Part shown: positions 4,910 through 10,482 of the stretch, in pieces
Position numbering within the stretch: position 1 is the first letter of the stretch
How the letters are laid out: every line of letters starts with the position of its first letter
Source: DAOVGU01 sp030637775 [NCBI: bacterium]
GTDB lineage: Bacteria; Ratteibacteria; UBA8468
NCBI GenBank assembly: GCA_030637775.1
Contig: DAOWFY010000020.1
Span: 1 to 10,482, forward strand
Length of the DNA stretch: 10,482 nt
Reading direction: 5' to 3'
Position numbers and translations under genes: made by a program
The notes under the pieces: generated by a model
What the model saw: only the letters and a program-made list of their open reading frames with translations
Databases searched by the model: none
Told to the model about the DNA's origin: nothing

Positions 4910-5761
4910 ATGGCAACATTAAAGGATATTATAGAAAATAAAAAAAGAGAAATTGACATTGATAAGAAACAAGAAAGTATAGAACAGCTTAAGAAAAAGA
5001 TTGGGGTATTACCGCCAACAAGGGATTTTTCAGGAAGTCTTAGTAAACCTGGAATAAATATTATTGCTGAAACTAAAATAAAGTCACCCACAAGCCCTCG
5101 AAGAATCAATGGTAAAAGTATGATAGATTTAGCAAAATACTATGAAAAAAGTAATGTAGCTGCTATATCTGTTCTTACTGATAAAGACTACTTTGGCGGG
5201 GATAAAGCTACCATGCAAAAAATTAAAGAGAAGACAACTAAACCAATTTTACAGAAAGATTTTATAATAGATGAATATCAAATATACGTGGCTAGAGCTT
5301 ATGGTGCAGATGCTATACTTCTCATAAGCTCAATACTCGCTAAGGATAAAATCAAAAAGTTTATAGAACTGAGTAGGGGATTAGAAATGGAATGTTTAGT
5401 TGAATTCAATAATGAAGAAGATTTAGAAAAAATCCCAGATATTGCAAAAATTTACGGAAGAAATTACAGGATTATAAATTATAAGACTGACTTTGGAAAG
5501 GCAAATATTCATAAGGATATCTATAAATCTCCGGATTATATTGAAAAGATTCCTGCTAATGCCATAAAAGTTGCTGAAAGTTGTATCGAGAAAAAAGAAG
5601 ACATAGATTATCTTAAGGGAAAAGGATTTAACGCCTTTCTTATTGGGACAGCTTTTACCTCATCAAAGGATATCAAAAGAACGATAGAGGAATTTGCTAG
5701 TGCTAAGGGTTTTTCTGAAGAGGTCTTGCACAACAATGCTGAAAGAGTTTTACATGTTTAG
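4910..5761 (+). CDS. trpC: Divergent indole-3-glycerol-phosphate synthase (TrpC-like), orphan
   Basis: The protein has 283 residues; the family is usually about 250-270. The TIM-barrel enzyme normally closes the indole ring of CdRP in tryptophan synthesis. Landmarks: N-terminal helix LKDIIENKKREI, IIAETKIKSP (51-60) giving Glu54 and Lys56, DYFGGD (93-98), LQKDFIID (114-121) with the general-acid Lys116, GADAILLI (132-139), LVEFN (163-167) with Glu165, and VAESCI (221-226) with Ser224. Catalytic positions are thus kept, but binding loops drift: SPSKG becomes SPTSPRR, the GINNR strand is reduced to INYKT (Asn190), and SESGI becomes AESCI. A tail (about 264-283, GFSEEVLHNNAERVLHV) extends past the usual end and resembles the last helix of amidohydrolases. 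No other trp gene is in the window. The ATG lacks a good ribosome binding site and probably depends on coupling to the 80-codon gene. The gene is AT-rich, suggesting transfer. A changed substrate is possible. Confidence 0.85.
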   Translation: MATLKDIIENKKREIDIDKKQESIEQLKKKIGVLPPTRDFSGSLSKPGINIIAETKIKSPTSPRRINGKSMIDLAKYYEKSNVAAISVLTDKDYFGGDKATMQKIKEKTTKPILQKDFIIDEYQIYVARAYGADAILLISSILAKDKIKKFIELSRGLEMECLVEFNNEEDLEKIPDIAKIYGRNYRIINYKTDFGKANIHKDIYKSPDYIEKIPANAIKVAESCIEKKEDIDYLKGKGFNAFLIGTAFTSSKDIKRTIEEFASAKGFSEEVLHNNAERVLHV

Positions 5762-5803
5762 GCTTTCAGAGATTTCCCAATTTCCTTTGCCTCTTCCCAC
5801 TTT

Positions 5804-5959
5804 TTAATCTATTAATCTATCCCCTGATACTTCCTCCATTGCTTCAGCGGTAGTAACTGCGCCCTGGTCTGCGGAACCAATCTCTCTTTTTAACTTACTT
5901 GCTAAACTCAAACTATAACAATAATAACTACCGCTTTTTTCATCCTTTACGCTCTTTGT
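5804..5959 (-). pseudogene. Unidentified coding relic next to the Fic relic
   Basis: A minus-strand frame stays open for 51 codons before a TAA at 5804-5806. It begins right after an in-frame TGA and has no start codon at its head. Its product contains SLASKLKREIGSADQGAVTT followed by AEAMEEVSGDRLID, which looks like a conserved protein end rather than random sequence. I cannot name the family. It starts 8 bases after the Fic relic stop, so the two may have been neighbours in one operon. Confidence 0.25.
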
Positions 5960-5967
5960 TCAAAATC

Positions 5968-6126
5968 TTAAGCAAGAATATCAAGAAGTTCTTTGGCACA
6001 ATAAATTCGACTACGCTTACGGCCAGAGACTTCTTTAAGAATTCTCAATTTTACAAGTCTGTCAACCGATGCTTTGGCAGTAGGCCAGGTTATCTTCAAG
6101 TAATCGCTTAGAAATGTCAAATATAT
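5968..6126 (-). pseudogene. C-terminal winged-helix relic of a second Fic-family gene
   Basis: About 53 codons of a minus-strand frame end at TAA 5968-5970. The segment reads YLKITWPTAKASVDRLVKLR, then ILKEVSGRKRSRIYCAKELL and DILA. This is the usual C-terminal winged helix of Fic_N-type Fic proteins: a helix with the W/F-P-T-A turn, then ILxEVTGRxRxRxY and the closing xLDIL. The frame continues up to 6180 but becomes unrelated sequence before about 6123. No Fic motif (HxFxDGNGR) or inhibitory helix is found upstream on this strand. It is therefore a truncated pseudogene. It differs from the winged helix of the intact fic gene at 1842, so it is not a recent copy of that gene. Confidence 0.7.
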
Positions 6127-6151
6127 TTTGATAACGAGTAAAGTTATATAA

Positions 6152-6376
6152 GCTACCTTTGATAAGCCTTTACTTATCAAAGTAAATGGATTACTGCAAT
6201 CTATTACTTTACTCTTCAGGATACCTCTTAAAACCCCAAATCAATATACCATTTTAGCTATCTTTTCTAAGGAAAGGTTATTCTATATGTCTGGAAACTT
6301 TTTTGCCAAAACGCATATCTTGAAGCAATTGGCCAAAAGACTGAGAAGGGAGTATAATTTAAAGCAAATATCATGA
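6152..6376 (+). other. Startless open frame, possible gene fragment
   Basis: The plus strand is open for 74 codons between a TAA and the TGA at 6374-6376. The only ATG, at 6287, would give 29 residues. The frame includes SKERLFYMSGNFFAKTHILK followed by QLAKRLRREYNLKQIS. A +1 shift near 6360 continues into KYHEAAYRSEKKWFIKDQSG, then ENLFVRKLYNYQKHQ and a TGA. That two-frame reading looks protein-like, as expected of a frameshifted relic. I do not recognise it, and in AT-rich DNA a chance frame is possible. Confidence 0.2.
6157..6182. repeat. Perfect 10-base inverted repeat
   Basis: CTTTGATAAG (6157-6166) and CTTATCAAAG (6173-6182) are exact complements around a 6-base loop. A further TTTGATAA lies at 6127-6134. 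No T-run follows, so it is a poor terminator. Palindromes of the TTATCAAA/TTTGATAA type are common as operators of winged-helix antitoxin-like regulators. Its place just upstream of the Fic winged-helix relic makes a former autoregulatory operator plausible, but this is inference. Confidence 0.5.
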
Positions 6377-6485
6377 GGCTGCATATAGGTCGGAGAAAAA
6401 ATGGTTCATAAAGGATCAGAGCGGAGAAAATTTGTTCGTAAGGAAACTCTACAATTACCAAAAACATCAGTGAAGGAAGAGGAAA

Positions 6486-6686
6486 TCAAGGGTAGGATAT
6501 GATACAGGAGCTTCCTTTCTTGAGGTAGAAAAGGAGGATAGAGGCGCTCTCACTCATTATCTTCTCCTCTTTAGCCGGATAAAACTTGAGGAGCTGATGG
6601 AAATAATTCCATAGTTGCGCATTTAGTAGCCACTCCTCTTCCGCGTATATGAATTCTTTGTCAATGTTCCACCTTCCATTCAACAC
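6486..6686 (-). CDS. Possible small protein of unknown function, divergent from the restriction-modification genes
   Basis: The frame has 66 codons from a GTG at 6686 to a TGA. The minus strand just upstream reads AAAGGGAATT before the GTG, a usable Shine-Dalgarno at a short distance. An AT-rich stretch (TATTATATACC, opposite 6713-6723) could act as a -10. The product has a plausible helical core, EEEWLLNAQLWNYFHQLLKF followed by YPAKEEK. It has no signal peptide and one Cys near the end. I do not recognise it. The plus strand opposite is also partly open (6475-6615), so coding potential is uncertain. It may be a fragment of a longer lost gene. Confidence 0.3.
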   Translation of the reverse strand: MLNGRWNIDKEFIYAEEEWLLNAQLWNYFHQLLKFYPAKEEKIMSESASILLFYLKKGSSCIISYP

Positions 6687-6694
6687 AATTCCCT

Positions 6695-6723
6695 TTGTTT
6701 CTTTCCCCCTTTTGGTATATAAT
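6695..6723 (+). promoter_or_regulatory. Promoter for the RadC-N / type IIG restriction-modification pair
   Basis: TTGTTT (6695-6700), a 17-base spacer and a perfect TATAAT (6718-6723) precede the RadC-like gene. Transcription would start near 6730. A coding start at 6695 would lie inside the promoter and is therefore rejected. The same AT-rich core could serve a divergent promoter for the minus-strand frame ending at 6686. Confidence 0.55.
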
Positions 6724-6811
6724 AATTATACAGTTTTCTTCTATTTTTAATCATATGGGAGAAGTTCGTGGGAGTGGTAAATCTATTCAGAAATTAATAA
6801 GAAAGGCTAAA

Positions 6812-7132
6812 ATGAAAAAGAAAAAACTGCCAGTTTCAAATTGGCGTCATCCTGGTGGAAAGTTACGGGATTTAGGACCAGAAACTCTTTCTGACACTGA
6901 ACTCTTGGCAATTTTAATCTCTACCGGTATAAAGGGGAAATCTGCTGAAAAGATTGCCGAGGAAATTTTAGAGAAGTTCGGTGGTTTTAAGGGTATGGCA
7001 AATCAACCTCTTCGGAAATTCTTAAAGATAAAAGGTTTAGGAGATGTAAAAATTATTAGAATGGCGGCAGCTTTTGAAATTGCTCGCCGTATTGCTCGAG
7101 AAGTAATGAAGGATAGTAATGAAAAAATCTAA
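6812..7132 (+). CDS. Stand-alone RadC N-terminal (UPF0758) helix-hairpin-helix protein
   Basis: From the ATG at 6812 there are 106 residues, with AAAGG 6 bases upstream. An ATG at 6755 would add 19 basic residues without a ribosome binding site. I prefer 6812 because RadC family proteins start at this point. The sequence follows the RadC N-terminal domain almost throughout: KLRDLGPETLSDTELLAILI (17-36), STGIKGKSAEKIAEEIL, FGGF (56-59), and the hairpin LKIKGLGDVKIIRMAAAFEI (71-90) with GLG at 75-77. Full-length RadC has about 220 residues and a C-terminal JAB/MPN metalloprotease-like domain with an HxHxSG...D signature. That domain is absent, and nothing downstream in any frame restores it. 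The gene overlaps the type IIG gene by 14 bases, so the two are translationally coupled. The likely role is DNA binding in support of that enzyme, which is inference; truncation of a normal radC is the alternative. Confidence 0.82.
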   Translation: MKKKKLPVSNWRHPGGKLRDLGPETLSDTELLAILISTGIKGKSAEKIAEEILEKFGGFKGMANQPLRKFLKIKGLGDVKIIRMAAAFEIARRIAREVMKDSNEKI

Positions 7133-10100
7133 GATTTCTGAAAAATCGGCAAGAATCCCCAGTCCTTTTACCATTACACCTCAAAGGACAGAATGGACAG
7201 TCAACGCGAAGATAGCTGAGTGGATGAATCAGATTGTTAAAGAGGAAAGTTTACCATTAGGCCTTGCTGAAGTAGAAACAACAGTAAAAGGCGAGGGGAG
7301 ACGTCCTGATATTATCATTTTTGAGCGACCAAAAAGTTTGAAGGTTCTTTGCTTATTTGAACTGAAGCAACCTTATTACGATATCTCTAACGAAGAAGAA
7401 TTAAAAGAGCCTGCTCGTAAAAAAGCCACCAAAAGACACGCACCCTATTTTGTTATCTCTAATTACCAAAAACTTGTCTGGTTCAATACTGAGAAGGTAA
7501 ATAAAGCCCTTTCCGAGGAACAGCAAATTTGCCATACATATAACCTTTCACAGATAGAAAATATAGACCTTATCGAAAAGCCGGAATACAAAAGAGCAAT
7601 TATCTCAGGATTAAAGCAGTTTCTAAAAGATTTAGTAGAAGTTTATATCGGTAAAAAACCCGAGCCACACCATCCCCTTGATGAACTTTTAATTTTTCAA
7701 CTTAACAACAAAGTTAATCGACTCCAGTTTTATTATGAAGATATTGTCTATGACCAATTTCATAAAGATAAAAAGTTTCGTCGTCAACTCCATAAATGGT
7801 TCGCTGTTCAAAATTGGAGTTTTGCTCAGCAGGAAGAAGATTTTGCCAAAGTTGCCCGCCAGACTGCTTATCTTTTAGTAAACAAAATTCTTTTCTATGA
7901 TGCTCTCCGTGCTAAACGTCCTCAAGGACTTAATCCTTTAGAAATACCAGAAGGTCTTACCAAAGGTGGAATATTACAGACCCATCTTCAGGGTTATTTT
8001 AATTATGTTCTTCATAATATTGATTATGACACCATCTATAGTACTGATTTTATTGACCAGATTGCTTTTCCAGAAAGCAGAGAGATTGTGGAGGAAGTTA
8101 AAGACTTGGTAAATATTCTTAATCGTTATGATTTTTCTACCTTAGGTGTTGATGTTATTGGGCGAATCTTTGAAAGGCTTATCCCGCCTTTTGAACGCCA
8201 TAATTTAGGTCAATACTTTACTAATCCAGATATTGTTGATTTCATTCTTCAATTTTGTTTAAAAAATGAAAACGACAAGGTTTTTGACCCAGGTTGCGGT
8301 TCCGGCACATTTTTAGTCCGAGCTTACCAGAGAAAGAAGATAATGAATCAGAGAATTTCTCATGAAGAATTGCTAAAAACTCTTTGGGGTGTAGATATTG
8401 CCAAGTTCCCTGCCCATTTAGCCACCATAAATTTAGCCATTAATGATTTGAGTTCCGAGGAAAATTACCCCCGCATCGTTCATAAGGATTTCTTCTCTTT
8501 ACTACCAGTTAAAGTTGAATTTAAATTACCCAAAAAATATAGAGAGGTAGAGATTAAAGGTCTCGGCAAAAAAGGAGAAGTTATTGAACATCCTCGCTTC
8601 TTTGATTGCGTTGTAGGTAATCCCCCTTACACCAGGCAGGAAGAAATTCCCAAAATCGCTGCTAAAGAAGAGAAATATAAAGAAGACCTTATTAGAAAGA
8701 GCCTCCTTGATCTCAACAATAGACCTTTGGCAACTATTTCAAAAAGAGCCGGCATCCATGCCTATTTCTTTGTTCACGGAATAAAATTTCTTAAAAGTAA
8801 AGGCAGATTTGGTTTTATTGTCTCCAATTCCTGGCTTGATGTTGACTATGGAAAAGGACTTCAGGAATTCTTCTTAAAGAATTATAAGATTGTAGCAATT
8901 ATAGAGTCAAAGGTAGAACGGTGGTTTCCTGATGCTGACATTAATACCTGCATTGTAATCTTAGAAAAATGTGCTGGAGAGACAAATAGAAAAAAGAGAG
9001 ATGAAAATTTGGTTCGTTTTGTCTATCTCCTTAAACGACTGCGGCACTTCATTCCTCCAGTTGAGAGAATGTGGGAGAGAAAAGTAGAGAGAAAGGATAA
9101 AATTGATGAGTTAATCAAGACAATTTTAGGACACAGCCAATTCTACCAAAATGAAGAGTTGCGAATTTTTCCTAAATCTCAAAAGGAACTATGGGAAGAA
9201 GGACTTGATAAGGAAAGGAATGAATATAATATTGGCTCAAAGTGGGGAAAATACATTCGTGCACCTGAAATCTTCTTTAAAATTTTAGAGAAGGGAAAAG
9301 GTAAATTTGTTCCTTTGAAAGAGATTGCTGATGTAAAAAGAGGCTTTACGACCGGTGCTAATGAATTCTTCTATTTAACTGAAGAAGAAATAAAAAGAAG
9401 AAGGATAGAAAAAGAATTCTGGATGCATAAGGATGAAAAAGGGAATTGGGTGCCGAACTATATAATAAAGTCTTTTAAGGAATCGCCGACAATATTTGTT
9501 GATATAAGCAATTTTAAATATAAAATTCTTTTAGTAAGAAAAAGCAAAATCTCTTTGAGACGAACGAAAGTTTTGGCGTATCTAAAGCAAGGCGAAAAGT
9601 ATCGATTTGGAGGAAAAATTCCTGCTCAAACTGAAACCTGTAAATCAAGAGGCGAAAGATGGTATGATTTAGGAGAAAATGTCTCATCTCATATATTTTA
9701 TCCTCGGAGAATAGGGGATAGATTTCTGATGCCTTATTCTGAGAAAGAAATATTTAGTAGTGATAATTTATTCTCAGTTAAAGTATTGAGGAAAGATTAT
9801 ACCGTGCATATAGGAGCATTTTTAAATAGTACAACATCTGCTCTTTTTAATGAGCTCTCTGGAAGATGTTTGACTGGTGGTATTAATGTAGTGGATATGG
9901 ATGTATGGATGGCAAAAAAGATCTTAGTCCTTGACCCGAAAGTAATTTCTAAAACCCTTTTAAAAAAGTTAGTCAAGAGCTTCAGGATTCTGGGCTCAAG
10001 GACTATTGAACATACTCTAAAAGAAATTGGTGCCTCTTCCCCTGAGGAAGTATCTCTTGATAAGGTTAAACCAGACCGAAGAGAACTGGATAAAATTGTT

Positions 10101-10482
10101 ATGGGAGAAATTTTAGGACTTACTGATGAAGAGCAATTAGAAGTTTATCGAGGAGTAGTAGATTTAGTGAAATCCCGTATTGATAAGGCAAAGAGTGTTG
10201 GAGTAAAAAAGAAGATTAAGAAAGGAATTGATATAAATTTATTTGTTAAAGATGTAATGAAAGATATTGAAAAAGAAACACTCGGCAAATTCTATAAGGA
10301 GAAAATTCTACCCCAGAAACCCTTTCTCACAAAGAATTTGTCATCTCTTGTAGATAGAGAGATAAAGATTGAGAAAGGTCTCTTTGGCTGGAAACTATCT
10401 TCCAAGAAGGAGTATTTAGATTGTTCTTCTGAAGATGAGGCAAAGTATCTAAAAATTTGGGTTGACGCTGGAATGGAAAAGG
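7119..10482 (+). CDS. Type IIG restriction-modification enzyme: PD-(D/E)xK nuclease fused to N6-adenine methyltransferase (3' end outside window)
   Basis: The frame is open for 1121 codons from the ATG at 7119 to the window edge. AAGGA lies 5 bases upstream, and an in-frame TGA at 7107 fixes the start. Residues 1-130 look like a nuclease of the HsdR_N/Eco57I type: RRPDIIIF with Asp64, then LFELKQP with Glu81 and Lys83. A helical linker follows. RHNLGQYFTNPDIVDFI leads into methyltransferase motif I DPGCGSGTF (390-398), then WGVDIAKFP and motif IV GNPPY (500-504). AYFFVHGIKFLKSKGRFGFI and VSNSWL form the later strands. From about residue 735, IADVKRGFTTGANEFFYL begins a target-recognition region of the HsdS type, and a second similar part near 905-935 contains LTGGINVVDMDVW. 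One protein would thus recognise DNA, cut it, and protect self DNA by adenine methylation. BREX PglX is a weaker alternative, because the nuclease motif is present. The recognition site cannot be read. Confidence 0.92.
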   Translation, partial: MKKSKISEKSARIPSPFTITPQRTEWTVNAKIAEWMNQIVKEESLPLGLAEVETTVKGEGRRPDIIIFERPKSLKVLCLFELKQPYYDISNEEELKEPARKKATKRHAPYFVISNYQKLVWFNTEKVNKALSEEQQICHTYNLSQIENIDLIEKPEYKRAIISGLKQFLKDLVEVYIGKKPEPHHPLDELLIFQLNNKVNRLQFYYEDIVYDQFHKDKKFRRQLHKWFAVQNWSFAQQEEDFAKVARQTAYLLVNKILFYDALRAKRPQGLNPLEIPEGLTKGGILQTHLQGYFNYVLHNIDYDTIYSTDFIDQIAFPESREIVEEVKDLVNILNRYDFSTLGVDVIGRIFERLIPPFERHNLGQYFTNPDIVDFILQFCLKNENDKVFDPGCGSGTFLVRAYQRKKIMNQRISHEELLKTLWGVDIAKFPAHLATINLAINDLSSEENYPRIVHKDFFSLLPVKVEFKLPKKYREVEIKGLGKKGEVIEHPRFFDCVVGNPPYTRQEEIPKIAAKEEKYKEDLIRKSLLDLNNRPLATISKRAGIHAYFFVHGIKFLKSKGRFGFIVSNSWLDVDYGKGLQEFFLKNYKIVAIIESKVERWFPDADINTCIVILEKCAGETNRKKRDENLVRFVYLLKRLRHFIPPVERMWERKVERKDKIDELIKTILGHSQFYQNEELRIFPKSQKELWEEGLDKERNEYNIGSKWGKYIRAPEIFFKILEKGKGKFVPLKEIADVKRGFTTGANEFFYLTEEEIKRRRIEKEFWMHKDEKGNWVPNYIIKSFKESPTIFVDISNFKYKILLVRKSKISLRRTKVLAYLKQGEKYRFGGKIPAQTETCKSRGERWYDLGENVSSHIFYPRRIGDRFLMPYSEKEIFSSDNLFSVKVLRKDYTVHIGAFLNSTTSALFNELSGRCLTGGINVVDMDVWMAKKILVLDPKVISKTLLKKLVKSFRILGSRTIEHTLKEIGASSPEEVSLDKVKPDRRELDKIVMGEILGLTDEEQLEVYRGVVDLVKSRIDKAKSVGVKKKIKKGIDINLFVKDVMKDIEKETLGKFYKEKILPQKPFLTKNLSSLVDREIKIEKGLFGWKLSSKKEYLDCSSEDEAKYLKIWVDAGMEK

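Larger units (their letters stand above)
5762..6694. other. Decayed region between the trpC-like gene and the restriction-modification genes
   Basis: This 933-base stretch has no clearly intact gene. It contains the minus-strand relic 5804-5959, the Fic C-terminal relic 5968-6126, the inverted repeat 6157-6182, a startless plus-strand frame 6152-6376, and a possible small minus-strand gene 6486-6686. A 33-codon plus-strand frame at 6401-6502 has a GGAG before its ATG but an unconvincing Arg/Lys-rich product. The region looks like the leftovers of several accessory genes. Confidence 0.65.

Noticed and set aside
4795-5109. 104-codon hydrophobic minus-strand frame
   Set aside because: It is antisense to the 80-codon gene and the TrpC-like gene; hydrophobic antisense is expected from Lys/Glu-rich coding DNA.
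5899-6111. 70-codon plus-strand frame
   Set aside because: It is antisense to the Fic winged-helix relic, which has the recognisable family pattern.
6267-6467. 66-codon minus-strand frame rich in Phe and Ile
   Set aside because: The composition looks like antisense of a Lys-rich frame, and no start signal or motif is present.
7119-10482. BREX PglX or DISARM methyltransferase
   Set aside because: The N-terminal PD-(D/E)xK nuclease motif favours type IIG, and none of the companion genes of those systems is visible; genes beyond the window could still change this.

Overview
The window is AT-rich bacterial chromosome, probably from an uncultivated lineage. The bacterial signs are a MutM glycosylase, a class II Fic protein, a TrpC-type synthase, Shine-Dalgarno-led genes and sigma70-like promoters. 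Proteins are rich in Lys, Glu and Ile. No rRNA, tRNA or clade-specific marker is visible, so I do not name a phylum.

Layout. (a) 1-1622: a TauE/SafE-type anion permease (minus strand, cut by the window edge) diverges from mutM; a small palindrome sits between them. (b) 1623-2879: a 220-base gap with a consensus-like promoter, then a complete Fic AMP-transferase with its own inhibitory helix and a C-terminal winged-helix region. (c) 2879-4166: three perfect 12-base tandem repeats run into a TTGACA box. They are followed by a likely operon of a secreted Ig-like domain protein, a four-helix membrane protein built from two similar halves, and a minimal zincin metallopeptidase. (d) 4167-4664: gene-free, but it holds two structured elements, one of them a long hairpin with competing pairings. 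(e) 4665-5761: an 80-residue unknown protein and an orphan, divergent indole-3-glycerol-phosphate synthase. Both lack clear ribosome binding sites and are more AT-rich than their neighbours. (f) 5762-6694: mostly decayed DNA. It contains the C-terminal winged helix of a second Fic protein, two unidentified open-frame relics, a perfect 10-base inverted repeat and one possible 66-codon gene. (g) 6695-10482: a promoter drives a stand-alone RadC N-terminal (helix-hairpin-helix) protein. This overlaps by 14 bases a very large gene combining a PD-(D/E)xK nuclease, an N6-adenine methyltransferase and a target-recognition region, that is, a type IIG restriction-modification enzyme, which runs off the window.

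The right half looks like an accessory or defence region (restriction-modification, Fic relic, orphan biosynthetic gene, structured spacers). The left half looks more like housekeeping and envelope genes. The most interesting candidates are the RadC-N/type IIG pair, the orphan TrpC with its small partner, and the structured element at 4301-4387.
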